A stretch of DNA of 64,000 nt, from NCBI RefSeq assembly GCF_004193775.1, contig NC_041019.1, positions 1,433,501 through 1,497,500 of the forward strand. Reading direction: 5' to 3'. The position numbers and the translations under genes were made by a program. How positions within the stretch are numbered: position 1 is the stretch's first letter; every line of letters starts with the position of its first letter. The stretch is from Glycine soja (Eukaryota > Streptophyta > Magnoliopsida > Fabales > Fabaceae). The notes beneath the pieces were generated by a model, which was not told where the DNA came from, made no database searches, and was given only the letters and a program-made list of their open reading frames with translations. Of the stretch, positions 1 through 14,200 are shown in pieces.

Positions 1-1952
1 ATAAATATGCTCCACGTTAATAACATGATTAAAAAATATGTTGTGTTTTTTTCCTTGTCTATTAATTTTTCAATTGGGACCTAACTAAAACAAATACAAA
101 TTCAAAAATCCAATTGAAAAAAATACTTCAAGGTTAAGGATACTTTAAAAACCTAATTAAAAATTACCAACCTCTACATGCCATTGATCTCATCTCTACA
201 ATCCAGTATTCTTACTTTTATATGTTATAAACTCAATATTATTCTTAGGTTCTTCAGCCAGTTTAGAACCGCAAGGATAAAAATACTAACATAGAAAGAT
301 TCACAGTTTTTAATTAAATTTTGAATTCTTTGTCATTTTTAATTGATCCTTGCACTTTTTTTTTTGTTTCAATTAGGTGCCTAAATTTATGTTGATTTTT
401 TAAAAAGTCTTGACATGAACTTAATCGAAAACAGGTCGAGGAACCTAATTGAAACTAAATAAGTTCGGGATTCTAATTAAAAATTTGATAAAAGTTTAAC
501 GACCCGTAAAGTAATTAAAATTATTTTTTCATCTATGAAATTCAAATTTAAATTTTTTTTAAGAAATCAAAACTTAACTCAATTTATTCGTTTGGTGGCC
601 ATATATGTTAAGATATAACATTATAACTACTTTAAAATAAGCAAACTACTTAAAATCCTAAGGAATAATTAATTTAATCAACTTGTAAGTTTTGAACTTT
701 AATAATTGAGAAATTTTCTTGATATTAAGGTGATAATTTTTTTTTTTATCTATGAGGATAAAAACAATATTAAAAGGATTTACAATAAATTATGCATCTT
801 ACTCATCAACCAATTGAGACCCTTAGACAAGTTGATAAAATAATTTGGGGAAGAGACAACTTTGGTGTTTTAAATGAAAAAAAAATAGTAAGATTAAAAA
901 AAATGTCACAAACAAATTAAATATGGTTTTTTGGTTCATTCTCTTTTTTTTTTTCTCGTATAGTTGTGGGTTTCGTAACATATATTTAAGAGTTAATTTA
1001 AATAAGCATAGTGTATCAAATAAATTACTAGATTGTAAGTGATTATTATAACTATAGCTAATTTTATATAACTAGTTATTGTTTTTAAAATAGAACTATA
1101 TATATAACGGCGAATAAACTAGTTATATAACCAATAATACAACAAATTATAGATAAAATCATTTATTGATTAATTATGAAAGAATAAAAATAAGTTATTT
1201 AAAAAACCATTTCTAAAGAATGTTATATTTTTATAATTATAACTATTTTTAAATAAAAAATATATTATTTGAAATAACCATAACTATAAAATTAGTTATA
1301 ATTTTATAACTACTTTTGTTCAATTAGTTATATTAAAATAGTTATGATTATTTTTTAAAAACTAGTTTTTTTAGCAGCACTGCTTCTGATACTAATAATA
1401 ATAAAAAATACTAGAGCTATCTCAACGTTTGATTTCAGTCCACTTTAAAATCTTTAAAATGTCTTTTTTTTACAAGAAAATCTTTAAAAAGTTAAATTAT
1501 GAATTGTTCTATAGCAGTATTTTTATGCTGATGACCCTGAGAGGAATTATAATGAACGGATCTAATTGCTTGACTGCCTACTGGATAGTTCGATCATAAA
1601 TAATAAAAATATATTGATATAGTTTTAAAAAAAATATTGTTTGAATGTACTTTAATTTAAAATTCACTCTATTTCAGTTGAAAATAAAATTGGTGCTAAT
1701 GCAGGTTAAAGCAAACAATTTAGAGTTTTAAACAAGATTATGTCCTCTTTAAAAATATGAGAACGGGTTTCCCTTAACGAGTAGTTTCTTGATGATGGTC
1801 ATATTCTTCTAGCTTCTGTTTATAAAAAGTATGTGAGTAAATAATTTAATATTTTAAGATATGTATTGGGAGTTAATTAAAAAATATTTTATTTTTTAAT
1901 ATTTTTAAATATTAAAATAACATAAACTTAATTTCTTATTATTTTATTTATG

Positions 1953-1988
<36 letters not shown>

Positions 1989-4759
1989 CTATCAATTTAA
2001 AATAAAAATATTAACCCTCCTTTTTCTTTCAAAAACCACACTTCTTTACATAGTAAATATTTACAATTTCACCTACCCTTTGGGACTCTAGCATATTACT
2101 GACGCCATAATCACTAATCTTCATATCCTTGTCATATCATTTTCATCTTTTAAAAAATGAATTACGTTAAATTAAATGCAATCACAATAATCACTCATTA
2201 TTAATTTGTGCAGGATCTTTCTTTCTAATTTAAAATACTATATTTTTTTAATTTGGATTTAAAAAATAGTTTGCATATTCGGCAATAATAATTGGCCTAT
2301 TAGTCTCTATTATTGGGTGCCTTGCTTATTTGGTTAATTCTAATATAAAAGTGGAACAGAAAACGAAAAGTATAATATTTGAATTATTGTCAAGCCTAGC
2401 ACCAAAGATATGTAGGATATGTGGTGTCGTCACGAGATGGACCCATCAACATCATTCCCGTCAATTATATTTACAGGTGTTCTTTTCTAATAGGTGATGG
2501 GTCCTTGTCTAACAATTTTTATTCTTAATTTTTTGAATGGTTGCCTCAATTTATTCAACTATGTATTGCTTTATATTTTTCCATGAGCATACCAACAAGA
2601 CAATATAATTCCCTAATATTGACATCTTCGATGTCGTTCTCAATTATGTCTACATTAATACACTAATTAACTACACCAAACCATAAGCGGCTCCTTAAAA
2701 GAAAAGGAATAGATCTTAATTCTTATTAACTTGACTTCAAAACGTTTTTAAACGTGAAAGAGATTTACGCTTGAGAAAAATACGTGAATTATATAAATAT
2801 TTTAATATTATCTTCAATATTTACAGATGAAAAAAATGTTTCCAAATGAGTTAAATTTGAAGCCCAACATGATAGTTTATGAATTGTGATAGACTTTTCT
2901 TTTTTGGAAAAGAGCAAAATAGTATTATAAATCTGGAATACAAGAAATAATCTCTTTAAGCACGTCAACAATTTTTTTAATGGAATTAGCTCAAGAGATT
3001 TTGAGATATAACAAGAGAAGATCATGGAATCGGATTCTGGCACCATTCATAAAACTTCCTAGATGCATTATTAAATCTAACCTTAATATATGATCAGTTT
3101 CTAACTTGATCATTTCTTTTACTTTCGAGAAAAAAGAGTTGAGAAGAATTGGAAGAAATTTGATTCCTATATAACCATATTGATCATTGATCATATGATA
3201 CAAAGTTGAGTTAATTTTTTTCTTTTTTTTCTTTCAAAATTCCTATTGATAGCTAGGACCCAAACCAAAATTTATTTTTCCACAACAAGATAATGTGGTA
3301 TGTACCCTTACCCAATCAATCATAGCATTGTTGCTATATGTGATATATATGAAACTAGACATTTAAAGAATAGATGTTTTTGTTGATTCGAAGTCGATCA
3401 TATTAATTTGCAGAAAACGTAAAGCAACTAATTGTGGATAAAACAAGACCTCACTCCTAAATATTTTGTCTTTTGTTGGGATTCTATTGTAAGGGCCTAC
3501 CAAGCTAGAGCAATGCATTCTAGAGGTACAACGATTATTATCCTTATGGGAAGTCTAATGCTGAAGATTTTTATATGTTGATTTCACTGAGTAACTTCCT
3601 GATATTTATACGCTGTTTAGAACTGAGTTATTGGAGAATTAATGAACAGACCTAGTTATAAAAACTGAACTATTTTTAAAAATAAACTGAATCGAACTTT
3701 TTTATTAAGTTCAGTTTATAGAACTCATGAACTGTTCCTTCAGAGTGGTTCAATGATGCACTTGTTCCTCTTTGCGAATTGTTAAGGATGATCCCCTCTT
3801 TCTTATTTCTCATGTGTGAGTGGCTATGGTGTAGAAGCCAAATTAATGCCTCTCTTTTTGTTTAGCACCGCTGGACATGCATCAATCCTCACACTCTTTC
3901 TCAACTGTTGGATCAAGCCTCACAGTGTTTTATCTCATTTAAAATGCATTAGTTTTCTGGTGATTTGGGATACCTGTCAAGGACCAGCGACCTGCATAAT
4001 GCACACATGCAAAGCTTGCCCTGATTTCTCTTTTTAATATAGAAGTGGTTCATTGATATAATAATTTGGTTCAGTTTTTAATATAGAACTAGTTAACTAA
4101 ACTTATTAAATATTTCAGTTGAGTTGGAGATTAAAAATAAATAGTTCAGTTCAATTCTTTGGAACTATTTTTTGATTTGGTTTAGTTTGGTTCAATGTTC
4201 TTTCTAGAACTCAACTATGAGTAGCCCTAATCAAAATTGTATTGTTAATAAGGTTAGTCAAATTATTTAGTAAATCCTTCTCACATTCCAACACTTCTAT
4301 ATGCTAGCAAAATTTCCATTTCCAAGCTCCATTTTTCCTAGAACCCGTTGCTTCCATCAATTTTTTCTTACATGTTGATATCGAAAACACTCTACTAAAC
4401 ATCCTCCAACTTAATTTCACTGACCTATCTATCATATTAGAATAGTCTATAACCTCCATGCATTGCCCATTTTTATGCTTACTACCTTTTGAAGCTAGTC
4501 TTCTTCATTGTTCTATTTTTTTTCTATCAATCTCCTAACTTCCACCATATTCACCTTTTTTTTATTATTATTTATAAAAACTAACTTTCTAGCGTCTCTC
4601 ACTCTCTCATAGTCATACTTTCCATATTTTGAAATTATTACCCTATTTCGTAAAGCTTCTTCCTATTTTCATTTCACTAATAGAGCCAAGTCAAATAACT
4701 CTAGATCTTTAACTCCTAAACCCCCTTATTTGTTTTTGGAAGACATAGCTAATACCACT

Positions 4760-5310
4760 TTATGATGAGGACATAACCAAGGGCAAGGACCATGAAGCAC
4801 TTGAAGGGCCCATGACCAGAGGCAGACTTAAACAAGTCTAACACGTCATAGAGACAAGACTGGTCATTTGTATAGCTGTCATTGATGATGATTGAAGGTT
4901 CAAGTGGAGAAAGATGAAGGCTCAGAGGTAGAGGCACTACTAAGACTACTAATTGTTGCTGAAGGCCAAAACTAACTTGAAGGCCTAAGTTAAATAAGTT
5001 TTTAGTTATAATTTATTTTTATTGTAATTTTGGCCCAAACTGTTTAGAAGACCCATGTCTATTTTTATCTTTTTATTCAGATACACTATAAGTATTTGTT
5101 TTTGTTTTCAATAAAGGAACTTTTGGCATTTCATAAAATTTGGTGAGAGTTTCTCTCTGAGTTCCTTGTTGAATCAATCTCAGACTTATCAAGGTAATCC
5201 TTGTGGCGTCTACCCTGACTTATCTTTCTTCACCGGAAGTGGCGTCATCTAAACCTCCGTAGCCTGTATCAAACGATCCGCTCCTACTCAAGTTCACATC
5301 ACTTTACCTA
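4760..5310 (+). mobile_element. Degenerate LTR-retrotransposon fragment (probably Ty3/Gypsy)
   Basis: Near 4795-4835 one frame reads LKGPMTRGRLKQ, which resembles the end of soybean Gypsy polyproteins (GPMTRxR motif) as I remember them. It is followed by LTR-like sequence: a short leader, then AATAAAGGAACTTTTGGC around 5110, then a segment about 5140-5280 with CTTGTGGCGTCTACCCTGAC that I recognise as a common soybean LTR end. Stops interrupt the coding part and I could not define both LTRs or a target duplication, so boundaries are approximate. The family assignment rests on recall of repeat motifs. Confidence 0.5.
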
Positions 5311-6875
5311 ATTAAATTTCCTATTGTATCCAACCTTACCCCAAAGGAAGTCTCTCATGATCTGATTAAAGGAAACTAGTTCATTTCATAAAACAAATTC
5401 TAAGCGCTAATTGATTACCCTGTGTACAATCGATTACCCTGCATAGAATCTCAATTTGCAATACCAAATAATGGATTACACATTTTAACATTTCCATTCA
5501 TAACTAGACTTAATGAAACATGTATAACATTCAATTTTATGCGCTTGATTCATTGGTCTTATAAAAAAGCTTATTTTCACTTGTTAAAGTTTTAAGTCTT
5601 AACTTCAACGAATTACTTCTCTTTTAGCCAAAACAAGACCAAGACTGAGCTTATCAAATACAAACAACACAACACACACCTAGCCCATTACAATTTGGTG
5701 TCATCAAAGTGACTATGTGAGGCTTCATCCAAACTCACCAAACTACATATATTAAAAGTATTTGATTGCTAACATTTATTATTGTAGTCCCTCAGCCCAT
5801 AATTGATGTTTCCTATATCAATTTTAATGCTGAGATCGAGAGACAAATAATGTCCACGCAAATCACGTGGGTAATGCAATGAAAATTAGAAATTCTCTCT
5901 ACTTTCTCTTTTTGTATTTTTTTTTAAATTTTGATTTCAAATTTTTAATAAATTCTTTTAGTATGATCCCCCATAAAGACCTAAAGACTGACAATAGGAA
6001 CGAAAATGATCTGATTAGAGTTGGAGCTCATGAATTGGTCTAATAAGCCCATCTAAAATTGGCATATGAATACATGGGGAGTTGGGCTTTGGCAACGAGC
6101 CCAACTCAAAACACAAGGAAAAATTGATTGGAAAATAGAAACATTTTACCGCTCGTTAAAAAGAAAATGCAAAACAAATTAATTACATACGAAAAATAAT
6201 AATTAATTATTAAAAAATTGAGTATGCCATTATTTTAAGCAGTTAATTTAGTGATTGAAATAAGATATTATTATTAATATAATATTTTTTGGTAAAATGT
6301 ATAAACTAAAAAATAATATTAATTTTGAAGATATAATTAGAAGTTTATTTCAATTTTAATTACAATAATTAAATATAAAATAAATTTTAAACATATTTTT
6401 AAAAATGATATTTTAATTTTGATTTTTTAATGAAATACAAACAAAAATTATTACATCAATAATAATATGTAACTAAAAAATAAAAACATACAATTTTATA
6501 AAAAAATATTATTTAATGTAGAATGGCGAAGCCATAATTAAGATGTATAATATTAAAAAATATATAAGTTAAAGTAGCTTATAAACTGTTGGAATAACTT
6601 ATCAAACACACTCTTAAGTTACATATGATATATATTTCATACATATTTCAAATAAGTTAAGCATTGTAACGATTGTTATGTATAGTATTAAAGTATAGAA
6701 TAGTGAGATTAAATAAGTAAAATTAATTAATTATTTTATAACTAGAATCAACATTTGATTTTTCTGTATTAATTATATTTTAGTTCAATTAATATAAAAT
6801 ACAATTTTTGAAATAAAATTTTAAATTTGAAATATCAATAAATCATTTTTCTTATAAAAATTTGATATTTGATAG

Positions 6876-6919
<44 letters not shown>

Positions 6920-7413
6920 AATTTCTATATTATAATTATATTTTAGATTATAATTTTATTGATTTTAAAATTATAAAAATTTGATTTGAGCAATTGGAAC
7001 CAAAAATATTAAAATTACTAATTTGATAAATTATAGGAACAAAAATACAATTAAGTCATAAATCTTTACACTCACATTTTATCAAAATTAAAATAAACTA
7101 ATAATCACCTATAAATATATTTATTTTCTCAAGTTAACTTTGTGAAATTCAAATTAACTTATTAAATTTTACTTAATTTGTAAATTATAAATTATTTTTA
7201 TTAAAAAATACTAATGCATCAAAACAATTGAATCAAAAGAAAAAATAAATAAGCGACAACAAATTTGTTTTTAGCACGTAGTGGCTCCTTAATTGCTTAA
7301 GCAGGTAGATTCACGCCCCCACGGATTGTAATATAGTTTAACATTTTTTATGATCCTTTTTCTTTCAGCATCAAGAACAGACAAGGCTTTTCTTTTTTGT
7401 TTACTTCTGATAG

Positions 7414-7414
<1 letters not shown>

Positions 7415-7456
<42 letters not shown>
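7415..7456. repeat. (TA)n microsatellite
   Basis: An uninterrupted run of about 42 bases of alternating T and A. Similar runs sit at about 1954-1985, 6880-6914, 11196-11246 (interrupted by one G), 17061-17107 and 23411-23438. They are simple repeats likely to vary in length between accessions, with no function visible. Confidence 0.9.
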
Positions 7457-7461
<5 letters not shown>

Positions 7462-9021
7462 ACTATCTTTGCAAAATCATATTTTTTTCTAAATTAAATG
7501 ATAATCCATTATTCACAAATGTTGCCTAATTTTTTAATTTCAATTATTTAAATATTTATTTAACCGGAAACGGCTTGTCAATAAGTGAGAAGGAGAATCA
7601 GTTTAGTTTAACATGATGGGTATTTTCTTATTGCGAGAGATTCTTTTTTATTTGCTCTTAGGTGACATTGAATTATGAAACGGCATATTTAACTATTCTA
7701 TACTTTAATACTATACATAATTAATCGTAAATTCGTCAAGTATTTTTTGAACAAAGTTAATCAAATTTTATATCATGTTACTCCGAAGTAGTTTAAAATA
7801 CCCATAAGAGAGTATAGAACATCTCTCAGTTGTGTTTTGTTTTCCTTTTTTGTGTATTTTTTTGCTTACGAAAAGCAATTAACTCGTTTGAATGTCTTAT
7901 GTTGAATAATTTTTTGTTTTGCTGAAAACAATGTATAATTTTTAGCAAATTTAGATTTATTTATTTATTTATAAAAATCATGCACATGAAAAATAATACT
8001 CCATATGAATTATAATGTTTTTCTTACTTTTTATAAAAACCGTTTAAAAAAATATTATTCTAATTAGAAAGAGGTAAACGCCTGTACGTAGTATAAACAA
8101 ATGAATTTTTTCTGTAATCGCCCTCAACATTAAATTGAGAGACACATATATCAATTCAACTTTTAAAATAATCGCTCCAACTGGATCCGTTAACTAATTA
8201 GATTCTTTTACGGCGATTCCTCTTTCTTTATATTCTTTTCACTTGTTTTTTTAAGCCGTTCATGAGAAGAAAAAGACCTACTTAATTTGGAGTTTGGAAT
8301 TTGGTAAAGAGATAAATAAAATATGATAAAAGATTATTTTTATTAAAAATCAAACTTTAATATTAGTTGAGCTAGTAATTTAATCTTAACTTTCACACGT
8401 TAATTACTTTTATTTAATTACTTATTTTTTTCCCACTTGTTTCTTGGCTGCTAAAGAACAACTGACCTGTATATATACAAGAAGAAAATATGAAATACTA
8501 TTTTTTAACTTTATATAATTCTTATTAAATAATAAATGAATTTATTAAAGATCTATTCGTTTAAGTTTCTTTAAAAACAATATTTTCCATCTAGTTATAA
8601 TCATAAAAAATCTTATTTATTTTAAAAAATTATTTATAATTTCAAAATTTTTCAAGCTACTCAAACTAGGTTTTCAAAATAATATTTTTTTTAAAAAAAA
8701 TTAAATAAACACATTAAAAATTGTTAGAAGTGATTTTTTTTAAATAATTAGAATGTACTAATGTTATAAAGAAGAATTCAAACTAGTTTCTCAAATTTCT
8801 ACCTACCACAAAAATGATATTTAAGAGAGAGTATCAGAAAAACTGTTACTGACATTTCTCTTAATATAAATATATTTTAAATTATTATTTAATTATAATT
8901 TATCATGATAAGTTTATTATTTTTATAATATTTATTTTAAAAATCATATATAGAATGTTTTTTAATTAGTTGAGAATATAAAAATCTTTATATTAACATT
9001 GTATGAGAATTAAATTGTTTT

Positions 9022-9029
9022 TATATAAA
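9022..9029 (+). promoter_or_regulatory. Candidate TATA box of the upstream SULTR2 gene
   Basis: TATATAAA lies about 230 bases before the ATG at 9258. It is the closest clean TATA match in the expected range, giving a leader of roughly 200 bases. The surrounding DNA is so AT-rich that a chance match is quite possible. Confidence 0.35.
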
Positions 9030-9257
9030 AATATGAGGCAAATATACTCTAAATAAAACATGGGAATATGACTCAACAAAGAGCAAGAGTTTATGTGCTC
9101 CAATTTGTTGATTAAACAATAGGAAACAATTGAGGCTCCATTGTCCAAACACATTGTCCTTTTGTGTATAATAACTGGCATGCATGTCAAAATAGAGAAG
9201 CAAGCTAGAAGGGGTGAAGAATTGAAGCACCTTCTCTGACAACACTAGGTTCCTAAA

Positions 9258-11194
9258 ATGTGTTGGAGCTCTAGTAACTCAGAGGTGGTTGCTTCAAACA
9301 AAACCACGTTAGAAGAGGTTTTGGACATTGAGAACAACATGGCTCATCAGTGGGTGCTCAATGCTCCAGAGCCACCTTCCATGCTGCGTCAGGTGGTGGA
9401 CAACGTCAAGGAAACCCTCTTACCGCATCCAAATCCAAACACATTCTCTTATCTCAGGAACCAACCCTTTTCCAAACGTGCCTTTGCCTTGTTGCAAAAT
9501 TTGTTTCCCATTCTTGCTTCACTCCAAAACTACAATGCCCAAAAGCTCAAGTGCGATTTAATGGCCGGTCTAACCCTTGCAATCTTCGCTATTCCCCAGG
9601 TTCACCTACTATATGAAATTAATTTTATTTTTCTTCACATATATCATTAGTGCCAAGGTTTTTTAGAAAAAGTCTAACTGTGATTTTGACCAAGGTTTTA
9701 AAAAATTATTGTTGCAGTCATAGTTTCGTCACATTTGATATTGAGAGAAATTGCAGACAAACGTGACCAATATGATCACAAATTGTGGTTGTAAACGCTC
9801 CAAAAACCATAACGTTATAGCCAAAAATACAACTATAAAATCCTAATTTTGATCACAATGTCAAAATTTTTGGTATCCCCACAATCACAATTATAATTAT
9901 ATTGATTTGCAATTTCTCATAATATCAAACACCTGGAAAAAACTGCGTCTTCAATTTAAAATCATGGTTAGGACATAAAACATTATAACAAAGGATGAAA
10001 AAGTAGCATATTAAGAAAGATATTAGCACTTAAAATTTGTAATTAGGAATATACATGATATAATTACGGAGTCAATCAAAATTCATGCCTTTAATTGGTG
10101 TTGCAGTGTATGGGAAATGCGACTTTGGCGCGGCTAAGTCCTGAATATGGCCTATGTAAGTTGCATAAACAATGACTTATTTTTCTAAAAAGTTAGGCAC
10201 ATTGGTTCTAGAATTAATGTCCTTAAGCATGATTTGGTCAGATACAGGAATTGTCCCACCTCTTATTTATGCCATGCTGGCGAGTTCAAGGGAGATAGTG
10301 ATCGGACCTGGATCCGTGGATTCACTGCTACTTTCCTCAATGATTCAAACATTGAAAGTTCCTATTCATGATTCTAGTACTTACATCCAACTTGTTTTCA
10401 CTGTGACTTTTTTTGCGGGCATTTTTCAAGTTGCTTTCGGGCTCTTTAGGTACGTAAGTGCTGTTTACACAGTTAATTAATTAAATCAAAAGGGTTTGAT
10501 ATGGACATATATATGGAATGTGTTGTGACGACCGCTATAGACAGTGCTCCGTGGTCAACGACTCATAATGATAAGTGGATCACCAATTCTCACGAAAATC
10601 GTATGAATACTTAAAGGAGAGTATATTTAAGTAACCATCTTATCTTATTCATATCAAATATTTACTGATTTTATAGATAATTAATTTCTACTAAAAATTT
10701 GATAAAATCTTTCTTTTTCATTATACTTTTCTCATTTATAAAATAGAACTCGTATCTTAATTATTCTTTATGAGATTTAAACTTAATTACACTCCCATTG
10801 AAATTATATTAATACATAATTAGCAAGTATTTTGCATATTATTCAAATATTTTTAATTTGAATACAATTTAAAATATAAATTAAATTAGTAAAAAAAATT
10901 AAAAATATTTTAAATAAAAATAAATTATCTATAATTATTTAAGCAAAAACAAAAACTACAAGTAAATTATTTTTAGGAAAAATATTATCTTTTACAAATT
11001 TAAAGAAAATAATTTAATCATATTTTTAGAACTGAGAATTTTTTTAAGAAAATATTAGAAATAAATTTTTGAGAAAAATGAACTTTAGGAAAAATATTTT
11101 AATATAAAAAAATTAAAATTAATTAATTTAATTTTTTTAGAAAATATAAAAAGTGTTAAATAAAAATAAAGTTACATTTATTAAGAAAAGTACA

Positions 11195-11247
<53 letters not shown>

Positions 11248-14200
11248 ATTGTTATATAAAAATAAGACCCTATTTTACTATACAGGGGAAAATTTTAATT
11301 ATTTAGGACACAAAAATATTTAGAAGTTTTGTATAAGAAAGTAAATCAAAAATAAAAAACAATCAAAGCAGGTAATTTATAATTTTGATCATAATTAATT
11401 AACTTAAAATTTTTTAAAAATATTTTATGTTTTCTTCATAAGTGAAAAATACTATTTTATAAAATGTTGTATTTTGAAAATAATTTCTCTTAAAAAATTA
11501 TCAACGCGCATCATAAAAATATTACGCTCTTTAAGATGGATTATTATATTGTAATATAATTCATTTTATGTTTTACATATATAATAAAAAGGAAAAAAAG
11601 ATTATACAGTATAAATTTTTTTACAAAATATCTAATTATAATCTATTATATATGATAAATTTACTGACTTTTGAAATAATTATCTTAAAATAATTTAAAA
11701 CAATAATTTTTTATTAAACGATACTGTAAAGTTATTTTAGTAAAAAACATTAAACTTTAATAAAAAAAACTAGTTAAAGTTAAAATAACATCATTTATCA
11801 CCGAACACATAAATCAATTAGCTTGAAATGATTGTAGCATAATTAGTTAAAGCCCAACAACTACAGCAATTAAAGCCCAACAACTTTTGTGACTTCTATA
11901 TACTCTTCTAAAGGTGTTCTACCTATTGATTCTAAAGAAACTATTTTTATTAATCCACCGCACCATGTTAATAAAAAAATAAAAAATACATTGAGTTATT
12001 GAAAATTAAAAACAATTTGAATGAACTAGTAGTCAAGTAAAACATGAAAGCACATTATTAAACAAGTGATATTGAATTCGATTTTTTAAAGTAATATTTT
12101 AAATTTAAACTTTGTAAATAAAAATAGCGTAATTAGAAGAAAAAAATTTATTAACTAAAGTCAAATTCTTTAATAAAAATTGATATCAACAAAAATATTT
12201 AACGAGATAATTAAGAAATAAAAGATTGCAAAGGTGATTTATCCCAATCACATTTTCATCTTGTCAATGCCATGTATAGTTATTGCTTAAATGCGTGTTT
12301 GAAAATCCGGAGAGAAGAAATTACGCTTGAAATATAAAAACTATAACTATTAATTTGTCATAAATCTGAAAAATCATGTTTGAGGGCGTGAAACCAAACA
12401 CTGTAATTATTATGGCATGACTAAGCCTGTTTGTCACATTTTACAGGTTTGGTTTTCTGGTGGAATATCTTTCACAAGCCACGATCGTGGGGTTCTTGGC
12501 AGCAGCTGCCGTGGGCATTGGACTACAACAACTGAAAGGATTATTTGGGATCGATAATTTTAACAATAAAACTGATTTGTTTTCCGTGGTGAAATCTCTT
12601 TGGACATCGTTCAAAAACCAAGTAAGAAAAGTACAGTTCCGGTGGAAATTAAACAGACCATTGAATTTGATTCATTACAACTCAAAGTTCTTCATTATTA
12701 ATTTTGCTAGTTGTTTAATTATTAATTATTTTTTTTCACTTACATTTTTGCAGTCAGCATGGCATCCCTACAATTTAATTATTGGATTCTCATTTCTCTG
12801 TTTCATCCTATTTACCAGATTCCTGGTTAGTAATGTACTAGTAGTATTTTTTGTCCTTCGGTAGTGTTACTTGAAAGTGGAAATTAACTAACTAACTAAT
12901 TCATACACTAGCAGTTCATTTTCTATATATCTGAATTTGTTGTAATAAAGTTAAACTATATTATTGTTGTATATCCAATTAGGGGAAAAGGAACAAGAAA
13001 CTGATGTGGTTGTCACACGTTGCTCCTCTCCTTTCTGTTATTGGATCATCTGCTATTGCATACAAAATAAACTTTAATGAGCTTCAAGTGAAGGACTACA
13101 AAGTTGCAGTCTTGGGACCAATTAAAGGAGGCAGCTTGAATCCAAGTTCACTCCATCAGTTAACATTTGATAGCCAAGTTGTGGGTCATTTGATCAGAAT
13201 AGGGTTGACGATTGCTATTATTTCACTCACGGTGGGGTACCCCATATTCATACTATTTCTATTTAAATTAGTTAATTTGATTATTAATCTTTACTGACGG
13301 GAATCTTTCTAATCATATATATACATTTTTGTTGTACAACCATAGGGATCCATTGCTGTTGGCCGATCATTTGCATCTCTAAAAGGACACAGTATTGATC
13401 CCAATAGAGAAGTGGTATCATTGGGCATAATGAACATTGTTGGATCCTTAACTTCTTGCTATATTGCATCAGGTAATTTCCTCTCCATGTTTTTAACATT
13501 AAATCTCTAACATTGTTATATATATATATATATTAGAATTAATTTTTATCATTAAAATTGAGTTGAATTAAACTTAAATTCAAATTCAAATTTTAAGATG
13601 ATACTAAAGTTTATTTTATTTATTATTATTGAACTTATTGATCTACTTATTAAGTGAGGGACAATTACTAACAAGTGAACAAATATATTTTTTCTGGGAT
13701 GAATTTGGATATTTCTGGTCAAAAGTTAAACACCAATTTTTTAATGTATTAAGAAAATTATAACTTTTCAGATAAATGTTTTTTCATACATAGGAATTAA
13801 GAATCAAATCCTAATCACATATTTAAAAGATAAGATTATTCATCAATCATGACATATCATATCATAATTACAATAAATTATTCTATTTTGGTATTTATAA
13901 TAAGTTAATAACAATATTGAAGGATATAAGTAAGAAACAAGAGAGCACTCTATTTTGGTAACAAATTTACAATAATGTTTGTTGATGACTATTGCTAATT
14001 AACCATGCAGGGTCTTTGTCACGTACTGCTGTGAACTATAATGCTGGATCTGAAACCATGGTCTCCATCATAGTGATGGCACTTACGGTGCTCATGTCAC
14101 TTAAATTTTTGACGGGGCTTTTATATTTCACTCCGAAAGCAATCCTTGCAGCAATAATTCTCTCGGCCGTACCAGGACTGATTGACCTTAACAAAGCACG

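Larger units (their letters stand above)
1..9000. other. AT-rich intergenic region without a recognisable gene
   Basis: No open frame here looks like a conserved protein. Short frames at 2789-3203 (-), 3816-4037 (+) and 4749-4937 (-) match no family I recognise. The stretch holds TA microsatellites (about 1954-1985, 6880-6914, 7415-7456), a decayed LTR-retrotransposon piece near 4.76-5.31 kb, and a patch at about 3.62-4.23 kb rich in GGTTCAGTT/AACTGAAC-like motifs that may be a non-autonomous DNA transposon. The last few hundred bases are the likely promoter of the first sulfate transporter gene. Confidence 0.6.

Noticed and set aside
9141..9161. Partial miR395 match in the upstream SULTR2 leader
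   Set aside because: Only the CCAAACAC core and a few scattered bases agree; too many mismatches in the seed and centre for a functional plant miRNA site.
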